7,709 nt of DNA from Sulfuritalea sp. (GCA_022843505.1 JALHNN010000109.1:1-7709); one strand, 5' to 3'; numbered from the stretch's first letter, positions 1-6,394 are shown. The notes: generated by a model not told the origin, from the sequence alone. Numbers and translations: made by a program.

Positions 1-1
1 C

Positions 2-577
2 GACCAGACGCAGCGCGCCCGGCTCACCCTGGACGACTTTCTGGCGATCTACGAACAGGCAAAAAAATTCTCGCCTCGTGTTTGCCGCAGCATGGAACTT
101 GCCCTGGTGACCGCCCAGCGCCGAGAGGACATTCGTACCCTGAGTTTTCGCGATGTGCGCGAGGGCCGGCTGTGGATCGAGCAGGAGAAAACCGGCAACA
201 AGGTCTGCATCCCCCTGGAACTGCGGCTCGGCGCCGTCAATTGGTCGGTCGGTGAAATCGTCCAGCGCTGTCGCGACGTGGTGGTCAGCCGCTACCTCAT
301 TCACCACTCGGAGCATCAGGGCCGTGCCAAACCGGGAGATCCAGTCCGGGCCACCTCCCTGTCCTGCGATTTCGCCAAGGCACGCGAGTTGGCAAAGATC
401 AAATGGCCAGATGGAAAATCACCGGCAAGTTTTCACGAGATTCGCTCACTGGCCGCACGGCTCTATGCGGAACAGGGCGTCGATGTTCAGGCGCTTCTGG
501 GCCACAAATCGCCCGACATGACCGCCGTCTATCGCGACGTTCGCGGCGCCGACTGGATCACCGTCCAGCTTCCGTAA
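2..577 (+). CDS. int: Lambda-type tyrosine recombinase (integrase), 3' part
   Basis: The reading frame is open from the left edge to a TAA at 575-577, giving 191 residues. Numbering from the codon at base 2, the complete catalytic set is visible: Arg40 (in TAQRRED), Lys63 (in EKTGNK), His145 and Arg148 (in FHEIRS), His168 (in LLGHKS) and the nucleophile Tyr177 (in AVYRD). The Arg-Lys and His-Tyr spacings equal those of phage lambda Int, and the end (LLGHKSPDMTAVYRDVRGADW) resembles the lambda Int C-terminus. The family excises or integrates phages and genomic islands at att sites. The N-terminal arm-binding and core-binding regions lie mostly or wholly outside the window. The Met codon at 92 is internal, since family-like sequence (RLTLDDFLAIYEQA) continues upstream of it. 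The gene converges on hoxC and ends 121 bases from its stop codon. It is the only gene here that does not belong to the hydrogenase cluster and suggests a prophage or integrative element to the left. No inactivating change is seen. Confidence 0.93.
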   Translation, partial: DQTQRARLTLDDFLAIYEQAKKFSPRVCRSMELALVTAQRREDIRTLSFRDVREGRLWIEQEKTGNKVCIPLELRLGAVNWSVGEIVQRCRDVVVSRYLIHHSEHQGRAKPGDPVRATSLSCDFAKARELAKIKWPDGKSPASFHEIRSLAARLYAEQGVDVQALLGHKSPDMTAVYRDVRGADWITVQLP

Positions 578-631
578 ATCCTTGCGGTGAACCCGCCGGC
601 GAGCGGCGCCTCGCAACTTTCCGAGGCCGCG

Positions 632-662
632 TTTTACCAGCTTATTACGAGAATTTTACCAG
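632..662. repeat. 9-base direct repeat TTTTACCAG, possible integrase-related site
   Basis: TTTTACCAG occurs at 632-640 and again at 654-662, 22 bases apart or about two helical turns. The stretch from about 631 to 697 is clearly more AT-rich than the coding DNA around it. Directly repeated short sites beside an integrase gene are typical of arm-type or core-type recombinase binding sites or of attachment regions. That role is inferred from position alone. No second att copy is available in the window to test it. Confidence 0.4.
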
Positions 663-670
663 TCAGCTCG

Positions 671-697
671 CAGCAAACTGTTTTTGCTGGCTTTTTT
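671..697 (+). terminator. Intrinsic terminator of the integrase gene
   Basis: CAGCAAA at 671-677 pairs perfectly with TTTGCTG at 683-689 around the 5-base loop CTGTT, and six T residues follow at 692-697. This is a rho-independent terminator in the plus direction, 93 bases after the integrase stop. It ends one base before the hoxC stop codon (699-701), so it would stop integrase transcripts from running antisense into hoxC. In the minus direction no T tract follows the stem, so it should not terminate the hox transcript. Confidence 0.8.
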
Positions 698-698
698 G

Positions 699-2144
699 TC
701 AATGCACCGTACACACCATGCAGGGATCGAAACTCCGCACCACGTGATGAATCGCGGCCGGCAGTTGGCCAGCGGCGCTCGCCGGCAATCCGGCCAGCGC
801 CTGCTCCAGCGCCCCCGGCTGTCCGCCGGCATCGCGCGGCGAGAAATTCCAGGTGGTCGGCGCGATGATCTGGTAATTGTGGATGCGGCCACGGCGCACC
901 GTCAGCCAGTGGCCCAGCGACCCACGCGCGGCCTCGACCAGGCCGACGCCGGCGGTTTCGTCGGCCGGCTGCGTCGTGATGCACCAGGGTTCGCCCGGCA
1001 CGATGCGGTCAAGCCAGGCCTCCATCTCGGGCAACACCAGGGCAATCTCCAGCAGGCGCGCCACGACGCGCGCCGCCACGCTGCCGCCGCCCGTGGCGAG
1101 CATGTCCCGCACCAGGGGATGGCCGGCGACCGCCTGTCGCGCCAATGCCCCGGTCTCGACGACCTGGCCGCCCAGGCGCGGCGCCTTGCACCAGGAATAG
1201 GCACCCTCCTTGTCCGCCACCGGCAGGGTACCGCCCTCGGCCGGATGCTGCGGGCGCCCGGTGGCGGCATACCAGGAATTGGTCGTATCCTCGGCGACGC
1301 CGCCGACATCCAAGTCCTGCACCCGGCCGTCATGCCATACGCCGGGTGCAAACAGGCGGCCCGCTTCCAGCGCATAACCGCCATAGCTCATGTAGCGATC
1401 CGTCGCGCGGCCCAGTTGCCACAAGCCCAGGTCGTCGGCCATGTCCAGAAAGCGGCGCAGGTCGCTCTGCTGTCCTTGCCCTTGCCAGGCATCGAGCTGG
1501 GCGCGGCTGGCCAGCGCAGCAAACTCCTCCAGCGGCGCGCCGAAGGTGGTGCGTTCGAGAAAGCCGCGAAACTCGCGCAGGATCCGGTGCAGGCGGAAGA
1601 TTTCCGAGCTCTGCAGCGGCCGCGTCGAGCCGCCGGGCTGCACGGCCAGGGTATGCGGCCATTTCCCGGCCAGCAGACCCATGCTCTGCATGAAGCGGGC
1701 GCGTGCCGGCAGCATCTCGTTGGGCGCGCTGCCGACGGTGGCGCGAAAGCGCTCGACCGCGCCGTGGTACCAGCGCCGACTCTTGTACTCCTCGCGCGCG
1801 AAGTCGGACATGAAGAACAGATAGAAGTGCGTCAGGTGGTCGGCCAGGTTCTCCGCCGCCAGGCTCAGGTTCGCGGCATGGCGGCCGTTGGGCGGCGGCG
1901 CGATGCCGGCCGCATCGGCCAGCGCCAGCGCGGCGGCGGCCGATTGCGCCACCGAGCAGATGCCGCAGATGCGCGGCACCAGCACCAGCGCGTCGGCCGG
2001 CAGCTTGCCTTGCAGGATCTGCTCGAAGCCGCGATACAGCGGCGAGTTGACATAGGCGGCGACAACCTGCCCGGCGTCGATGTCGAGCGTGACTTCGAGG
2101 TCGCCCTCGACGCGATTAAAGGGCCCGACAATGCGGCGGGTCAT
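699..2144 (-). CDS. hoxC: Regulatory (H2-sensing) [NiFe] hydrogenase large subunit HoxC/HupV
   Basis: The 481-residue catalytic subunit of the cytoplasmic H2 sensor carries the Ni-Fe site. Nickel-binding pairs are Cys60/Cys63 (RICGIC, 58-63) and Cys475/Cys478 (DPCMVC). The protein stops at His481 of DPCxxCxxH, so the C-terminal peptide that a protease removes from energy-converting hydrogenases is absent, as in known sensors. Other sensor marks are Gln67 where standard enzymes have His, and Ile62 and Phe110, the bulky residues that narrow the gas channel and give oxygen tolerance in R. eutropha HoxC at the same numbers. Glu13 (RVEGD) matches the proton-transfer Glu. The ATG at 2144 is chosen because it overlaps the hoxB stop in ATGA and begins the family N-terminus (MTRRIVGPFNRVEGD). 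The same frame runs open upstream to 2930, but that part is a shadow of hoxB. In R. eutropha hoxJ follows; here the integrase does. HupV is the name used in rhizobia and Rhodobacter. Confidence 0.97.
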   Translation of the reverse strand: MTRRIVGPFNRVEGDLEVTLDIDAGQVVAAYVNSPLYRGFEQILQGKLPADALVLVPRICGICSVAQSAAAALALADAAGIAPPPNGRHAANLSLAAENLADHLTHFYLFFMSDFAREEYKSRRWYHGAVERFRATVGSAPNEMLPARARFMQSMGLLAGKWPHTLAVQPGGSTRPLQSSEIFRLHRILREFRGFLERTTFGAPLEEFAALASRAQLDAWQGQGQQSDLRRFLDMADDLGLWQLGRATDRYMSYGGYALEAGRLFAPGVWHDGRVQDLDVGGVAEDTTNSWYAATGRPQHPAEGGTLPVADKEGAYSWCKAPRLGGQVVETGALARQAVAGHPLVRDMLATGGGSVAARVVARLLEIALVLPEMEAWLDRIVPGEPWCITTQPADETAGVGLVEAARGSLGHWLTVRRGRIHNYQIIAPTTWNFSPRDAGGQPGALEQALAGLPASAAGQLPAAIHHVVRSFDPCMVCTVH

Positions 2145-3133
2145 TTCTTGTTCCGCTTTACGGACGGCGCACGCAGCTGGTGGTCGGCGGTGGCGTTCTC
2201 GCGCACCCGCGCCGGCGTCGCCGACTTCGACAGTGCCGCCAGGGCGATGAACCAGGCCTTGGGCATGTCGGCCGGCAGGCCGATCGGGATGCCGGCCACC
2301 TTGGGCGTGGTCTCGAAGGGGTGCCCCGGCTCCTCGAAGCCCGGCTCGGTGCAGCGGATGCAGGCGTAACCGCCGCGCAGGCAGGAGCCCTCGCCGTTCC
2401 ACAGTCGCTGGTTGCAATCGGCATGGGCCTGCGTGCCGGCACAGCCCAGATGCTCCATCAGGCAGCCCTGGTCGGAATGCTTCTCGGCGCTGGCCTTGAA
2501 TTCGTAATACTCGTTGCGCGGGCAGCCGTGATGCACCAGCTGGTCGGCATAGAAGCGCGGCCGGCCAAAGTCGTCGAGCTGGGCCGCGCCGAGACGCCCA
2601 TGCGCCAGGGCCGCGAGCGTCTCGGTGATCCAGTCCGGATGCGGCGGACAGCCGGCGACGTTGATCACCGGCAGGCCGCTCGGATCGCGAAATTCGGGCC
2701 CGAGCAGGCCGCCGGCGGCCCCGCCGTCGTACTGCAGGCCGCAGGCGTCGGTAGGGTTCATGCCAGCCGCGGTGATGCCGCCCCAGGCCGAACAACTGCC
2801 GATGGCCACCACATGCTTCGCGCGCCCGGCGATCTGCTTGACCCAGTCGATCATGGGCTTGGCGCCGCCGCCGAAGCGATGGAAGCCGCCGCTGCCGCGC
2901 GGCCCGCGCAATAGCGAGCCCTCGATGCACAGCACATCGACGTTTTCCCGACCGTCGGCGCAGCGCGCGATCAGCTCCCGCGCGTCATCGAGGCAGGCCT
3001 CGGAAACGCTCGGGTGCCAGAGTATGTCGATGCCTTCGTCGGCCAGCAGGCGGAACAGCGAGCCCTGTTCGCTGCCCAGCCAGGACAGCGTGCAGCCGCC
3101 ACAACCGCCGGACTGAAGCCAGAGGATGTTCAT
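2141..3133 (-). CDS. hoxB: Regulatory (H2-sensing) [NiFe] hydrogenase small subunit HoxB/HupU
   Basis: The 330-residue electron-transfer subunit pairs with HoxC. It starts directly with MNILWLQSGGCGGC and has no twin-arginine signal peptide, so it stays in the cytoplasm as H2 sensors do. Likely proximal-cluster ligands are Cys11, Cys14, Cys114 (GSCSAWGG) and Cys162 (AGCPP). Distal-cluster ligands are His201, Cys204, Cys224 and Cys231. Medial ligands are Cys240, Cys251, Cys258 and Cys261. By spacing, Cys251 stands where standard uptake hydrogenases have the Pro that leaves a [3Fe-4S] cluster, so three [4Fe-4S] clusters are expected, as reported for the R. eutropha sensor. A tail of about 50 residues after the last cluster matches the HoxB extension that in R. 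eutropha is needed for sensor oligomerisation and HoxJ binding. The start overlaps the hoxA stop in ATGA and the stop overlaps the hoxC start in ATGA, which implies translational coupling. Confidence 0.97.
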   Translation of the reverse strand: MNILWLQSGGCGGCTLSWLGSEQGSLFRLLADEGIDILWHPSVSEACLDDARELIARCADGRENVDVLCIEGSLLRGPRGSGGFHRFGGGAKPMIDWVKQIAGRAKHVVAIGSCSAWGGITAAGMNPTDACGLQYDGGAAGGLLGPEFRDPSGLPVINVAGCPPHPDWITETLAALAHGRLGAAQLDDFGRPRFYADQLVHHGCPRNEYYEFKASAEKHSDQGCLMEHLGCAGTQAHADCNQRLWNGEGSCLRGGYACIRCTEPGFEEPGHPFETTPKVAGIPIGLPADMPKAWFIALAALSKSATPARVRENATADHQLRAPSVKRNKK

Positions 3134-4566
3134 TCGTCGCCCCCGGCCAATCCTAAACGGCTCAACTTCATGCGCAGGCCGACACGGGTCAGCCCGAGTT
3201 CCTCGGCGACGCGCGTCTTGTTGCCCTTGTACCTCTCCATGGTGACCGCGATGACCTGGCCCTCGAGGCGGTCGAGCTGGTCCTTGAGCGTGCCGCCCTC
3301 GCCGTCGGGGGCGAAGCTGGCGCCGACCATGGCCTTCGCCACCCGCAGTCGCGGCGACAGCAGCTCCTCGCCCAGTACGCTGCCCTCGCCCAGCGCCAGG
3401 GCGCGCATCACCTCGTTCTGCAGTTCGCGCACGTTGCCCGGCCAGGGATAGGCCAGCAGCGACTTCAATGCCGCATCGGAAAATCGCCGTCCCGCCGGCG
3501 CCGACTCCTTGAGCAGGCCGCCCACGATCAGCGGAATGTCCTGCGGCCGGTCGCGCAGGCTGGGCATGTGCAGGCCGATGCCGGCGATGCGATAGAACAG
3601 GTCGCGGCGGAAGCGTCCGCTGGCGACATCGGCTTCGAGGTCGCGGTTGGTGGCGGCGACAATGCGCACATCCACCGGCACGGTGCGCGCGCTGCCCACC
3701 GGGCGGACCTCGCCTTCCTGCAGGGCGCGCAGCAGCTTGACCTGGAAGGCCGGCGAGGTGTCGCCGATCTCGTCGAGGAAGAGCGTGCCGCCGTCGGCCT
3801 GCTGGAAGAGGCCGATGCGGTCCTCGTGGGCCCCGGTGTAGGCACCCTTCTTGTGGCCGAAGAGCTCGGCTTCGAGCAGGGTGTCGGGCAGCGCGCCGCA
3901 GTTCTCGACGACGAAGGCACGCTCGGCGCGGTCGCTGGAGAAGTGGATGGCGCGCGCCAGCAGTTCCTTGCCGGTGCCGGACTCGCCGGTGATCAGCACC
4001 GACAGCTCATGCCCGGCGATCTTCTGCGCCAGTTCGCAGACGGCATTGAGCGGGCTGTCGGCGGCGCGGGCCAGGCGATCGAACCCCGAGCGCGCCTTGA
4101 GTTTGCCGCGCCGATTGGCAACGCGCTGCACCAGCTGTTCGGGATCGTTGCGCAGGTCCAGCGACAGGCGCTGGTTCTCCTGCTGCAGTCGCCACAGGTC
4201 GGCGGCGCTCTTCAGCGTCAGCAGCAACTGTTCCGGATGCCAGGGCTTGAGCAGGTATTGCCAGATGCCGGCCTGGTTGACGCCGGCGATGATGTCCTCG
4301 GCATCGGTGTAACCGGAAAGGATCAGGCGCACGGTGTCCGGCCACTGGCTGCGCACGCGGCGCAGGAACTCGACGCCCTGGGTGCCCGGCATGCGCTGGT
4401 CGGACAGGACGATGTGCACGAACTCGCGCGCCATGATGGCCTCGCCGTCCTCCGCCGAAGCGGCGGTGTAGACCGTGAAGTCCTCTTCCAGCGTGCGACG
4501 CAGGGTCTCCAGCGAGCGCGGTTCGTCGTCGACCACCAGAACCGCGAGCGGTGCCGGAGCTCTCAT
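3130..4566 (-). CDS. hoxA: NtrC-family hydrogenase response regulator HoxA/HupR
   Basis: The 478-residue activator has a receiver domain at about 8-120: acidic pocket Asp13/Asp14, phosphoacceptor Asp56 (LSDQRMPG), Ser84 and Lys107 (KPW). An AAA+ sigma54-contact domain follows at about 165-400, with Walker A GESGTGKE (194-201), GAYTGA (241-246), Walker B LFLDEIG (262-268), FRRDLFYRI (319-327) and WPGNVREL (375-382). A Fis-type helix-turn-helix is at about 430-473. In R. eutropha HoxA activates sigma54 promoters of hydrogenase operons and is active when unphosphorylated; HoxJ phosphorylates it when H2 is absent. The Phe-to-Tyr change in the GAFTGA loop is conservative and occurs in working activators, so sigma54 use is likely. 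The ATG at 4566 is preferred over a TTG at 4596 because GGAGG lies 10 bases upstream and the receiver begins at once. It overlaps hoxB in ATGA and is separated from hypX by a 118-base hairpin-rich gap, so it may have its own transcription or mRNA processing. Confidence 0.96.
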   Translation of the reverse strand: MRAPAPLAVLVVDDEPRSLETLRRTLEEDFTVYTAASAEDGEAIMAREFVHIVLSDQRMPGTQGVEFLRRVRSQWPDTVRLILSGYTDAEDIIAGVNQAGIWQYLLKPWHPEQLLLTLKSAADLWRLQQENQRLSLDLRNDPEQLVQRVANRRGKLKARSGFDRLARAADSPLNAVCELAQKIAGHELSVLITGESGTGKELLARAIHFSSDRAERAFVVENCGALPDTLLEAELFGHKKGAYTGAHEDRIGLFQQADGGTLFLDEIGDTSPAFQVKLLRALQEGEVRPVGSARTVPVDVRIVAATNRDLEADVASGRFRRDLFYRIAGIGLHMPSLRDRPQDIPLIVGGLLKESAPAGRRFSDAALKSLLAYPWPGNVRELQNEVMRALALGEGSVLGEELLSPRLRVAKAMVGASFAPDGEGGTLKDQLDRLEGQVIAVTMERYKGNKTRVAEELGLTRVGLRMKLSRLGLAGGDE

Positions 4567-4576
4567 TGCGGGCAGG

Positions 4577-4581
4577 CCTCC
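4577..4581 (-). promoter_or_regulatory. Ribosome binding site of hoxA
   Basis: GGAGG, read on the minus strand, lies 10 bases before the ATG at 4566. It decides between this start and the upstream in-frame TTG at 4596, which would add ten residues unlike any receiver domain. Confidence 0.7.
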
Positions 4582-4586
4582 GCCGG

Positions 4587-4602
4587 GCCGCCCCAAGGCG
4601 GC
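4587..4602. repeat. Inverted repeat in the hypX-hoxA gap (hoxA-proximal)
   Basis: GCCGCC at 4587-4592 pairs with GGCGGC at 4597-4602 around the loop CCAA (plus strand). It lies 5 bases upstream of the hoxA Shine-Dalgarno sequence in the mRNA. It has no T tract and is not a terminator. It may affect hoxA translation or be part of a repeat element with the two neighbouring stems. Confidence 0.5.
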
Positions 4603-4621
4603 GTGCAGCCAATCCCGCGGA

Positions 4622-4636
4622 AGCCGCGAAGCGGCT
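4622..4636. repeat. Inverted repeat in the hypX-hoxA gap (middle)
   Basis: AGCCGC at 4622-4627 pairs with GCGGCT at 4631-4636 around the loop GAA (plus strand). This compact GC-rich stem sits between the other two inverted repeats and has no T tract on either side. Confidence 0.5.
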
Positions 4637-4648
4637 GAACCTTGGTCA

Positions 4649-4669
4649 CCCCTTTTCGTGGAAAAGGGG
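4649..4669. repeat. Strong inverted repeat after hypX
   Basis: CCCCTTTTC at 4649-4657 pairs perfectly with GAAAAGGGG at 4661-4669 around the loop GTG. It begins, in mRNA sense, 15 bases after the hypX stop. There is no run of T after the stem on either strand, so it is not a canonical intrinsic terminator. It could protect the hyp transcript from 3' decay, attenuate readthrough into hoxA, or be part of a dispersed intergenic repeat. Confidence 0.6.
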
Positions 4670-4684
4670 CTGGGGGATATGTCC

Positions 4685-6391
4685 TCATCCTTGCCAGCCG
4701 AGGTCGCGGTGCCGCGCCAGGTGACGCGGGGTCCACGAGGCCAGGGACTTGCGCACGAAATGGTGGCGCGCGACGTGGTAGCTCGGGTCGAAGCCGTAGA
4801 AGTTGCGCCGCATCTGCGCCAGTTCCTCCTCGCGGTAGGCGGCCAGCGGCTTGGCCGCCTCGTCGGCGGCGCGACGCTCGCGCTTGGCCGCCAGGCGTTG
4901 GTCCAGGTCGGGTGAGGCAGCGATCTCCATCGCCCGCCTTGCCACGTCGATGCGGAAGGCCTCCGGATCGCCGGCCAGGCAGGCGTCGCTGAAGCCGATC
5001 TCGACGGCTGACCGCGCCGTCAGCGGCTGGCGGTTGCGCATGATCTCTCCAGCGCCCTGCTCGCCCACGCGGCGCGGCAACAGGTAGGTCCAGTACTCCG
5101 AGCCGTAGAGGTTGCCCATGTTCTTGTAGTGCGGGTTGAGCATCACGCCCTCGCGCGCCCAGACGAAGTCGGCGGCACGCGCCAGAAAGCAGCCGCCGGC
5201 ACCGGCGTTGCCGGCCAGTGCGGCAACGGTGATCTGCCGGCCGCTGTCGATCAGCTCGAGGGCGAGGTCGTTCATGGCGTTGATGTTATTCCACGACTCG
5301 TCGGCAGGGGACTCGGCGGCTTCGATCACATTGAGGTGGATGCCGTTGGACCAGAAGTCGGCGCCGCCGGCGAGCACGATCACCCGCACCGGACGGGTCT
5401 TGGCCCAGGCCAGGGCCTCACGCAGGCGGCGGCACTGTGTCGTAGACATCGCGCCGTTGTAGAACTCGAAATGGAGGAAGCCGACCGGGCCGGATTCCTC
5501 CCAGGCGATGTCCTGCCAGGTCGCGTGATCGACGCGCCACCAGGCGGCGAGCTGCAGTTCCGCGAGTTCGGAGGTCTCGACGGGAAACGCCAGCGTTACC
5601 GGCAGCTTGAAACCGCCCTCGCGCCTGGCATGACCGATCCACACTGCGCCATCGATGGTACGACGCAGGATCGCGGCTTCGCGCCGGCCGATGATCCTGC
5701 CGGCGCCCACGGACGAAACGCCCGACAGGCTGGCCTCTGGCCAGGCATCGAAAATATGGCAGGGAATGCCGAACAGGCTGTCGGCGACACCGGGAAAGCC
5801 GTCCGCCGCATTGATCTTGCGCAGCACTGTGGCGCTGTCGTCACGCTGCCAGTCGATGGCGCGGTCCGCCTGCTTCATCAGCGGCCGCAAGCGACCGCGA
5901 GCCTCGGGCCAGTCGGCCAGCGGCGTCGGCTTTGCGCCGGCGACGAATTTCTCGACTGCAGCCAGTACCGCCGTCACCGCCGCCTGCGTCACCTCATTGC
6001 GGTAGATGCTCGATTTCTTCGCCTCGCGCAGCGGTAACGCGGCCGTGGCCCAGACAGGCCCGGCATCCATCTCGGCCTCGGCCTGCAGCACCGTGACGCC
6101 CCACTCCGCCTCGCCATCCTGCAGCGCCCAGTCCAGCGCCGAGGGTCCGCGGTCGCCGACAATGCCGGGATGGACAACGAGGCAGACATGCCGCGACCAC
6201 ACCGATTCGGGAATCGCCCGCCGCAGGTAGGGCGCGACGACCAGGTCCGGCTTGAACAGGGCGACGGCTTCCGCGGTGACGCTGTCGGCGATGTCGAACT
6301 CGATCGAGGTCTCGTGGCCGCGCCGCTGCAGTTCGGCCGCCAGCCTTTGCGTCAGGCTGTTGAAGGTGTGGGTGAGGAGCAGGATCCGCAT
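4685..6391 (-). CDS. hypX: HypX/HoxX, CO-supplying hydrogenase maturation protein
   Basis: The 568-residue protein has the two-part HypX build. The N-terminal formyl-tetrahydrofolate transferase-like domain (about 1-280) has His74 in HPGIVGDRGPSALDW and Asp109 in MDAGPVW, matching the conserved His and Asp of that fold. The C-terminal enoyl-CoA hydratase/isomerase-like domain (about 300-490) has the oxyanion-type segments AGGADFWSNGIHLN (341-354) and AGNAGAGGCFLA (393-404) and the HypX-typical GNLYGSEYWTY (426-436). Known work on HypX shows that it turns the formyl group of N10-formyl-THF into the CO ligand of the Ni-Fe site, allowing hydrogenase maturation in air. The ATG at 6391 is chosen because MRILLLTHTFNSLTQRL is the family N-terminus; an in-frame extension to 6439 would run back through the end of hypE. 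There is no good Shine-Dalgarno sequence and a hairpin lies just before the start, so translation probably depends on ribosomes finishing hypE. All motifs look intact. Confidence 0.96.
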   Translation of the reverse strand: MRILLLTHTFNSLTQRLAAELQRRGHETSIEFDIADSVTAEAVALFKPDLVVAPYLRRAIPESVWSRHVCLVVHPGIVGDRGPSALDWALQDGEAEWGVTVLQAEAEMDAGPVWATAALPLREAKKSSIYRNEVTQAAVTAVLAAVEKFVAGAKPTPLADWPEARGRLRPLMKQADRAIDWQRDDSATVLRKINAADGFPGVADSLFGIPCHIFDAWPEASLSGVSSVGAGRIIGRREAAILRRTIDGAVWIGHARREGGFKLPVTLAFPVETSELAELQLAAWWRVDHATWQDIAWEESGPVGFLHFEFYNGAMSTTQCRRLREALAWAKTRPVRVIVLAGGADFWSNGIHLNVIEAAESPADESWNNINAMNDLALELIDSGRQITVAALAGNAGAGGCFLARAADFVWAREGVMLNPHYKNMGNLYGSEYWTYLLPRRVGEQGAGEIMRNRQPLTARSAVEIGFSDACLAGDPEAFRIDVARRAMEIAASPDLDQRLAAKRERRAADEAAKPLAAYREEELAQMRRNFYGFDPSYHVARHHFVRKSLASWTPRHLARHRDLGWQG

Positions 6392-6394
6392 CAG

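Noticed and set aside
634..984. Minus-strand frames running past the hoxC stop (634-984, 656-892) as a hoxJ remnant
   Set aside because: They are mostly hoxC in other frames, with a short meaningless tail over the integrase terminator. No PAS, H-box or kinase motif is present.
684..2369. Long plus-strand open frame (561 codons) across hoxC and the end of hoxB
   Set aside because: It is an antisense shadow of high-GC coding DNA. Its protein is rich in Arg, Ala, Gly and Gln with no recognisable motif, whereas the minus strand encodes unmistakable HoxC and HoxB.
2145..2930. Upstream extension of the hoxC frame by about 260 codons
   Set aside because: This part is hoxB read out of frame and looks like low-complexity Arg/Ala-rich sequence. 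The family N-terminus and the ATGA junction fix the start at 2144.
4567..4596. TTG start at 4596 for hoxA
   Set aside because: It would place the GGAGG inside the gene and add ten residues unlike receiver domains, whereas the ATG at 4566 has the GGAGG at a proper distance.
3568..4638. Plus-strand open frame of 356 codons opposite hoxA
   Set aside because: It is antisense to clear receiver and AAA+ motifs and has no family resemblance of its own. Other plus-strand frames opposite hypX (5129-6037) and hypE (6484-7485) were dropped for the same reason.
4649..4669. Intrinsic terminator after hypX
   Set aside because: The stem is strong but no T tract follows on either strand, so it is recorded as an inverted repeat only.
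4567..4684. sigma54 -24/-12 promoter before hoxA
   Set aside because: I looked for a TGGC-N8-TGC type pattern in the gap and found no convincing match with correct spacing.
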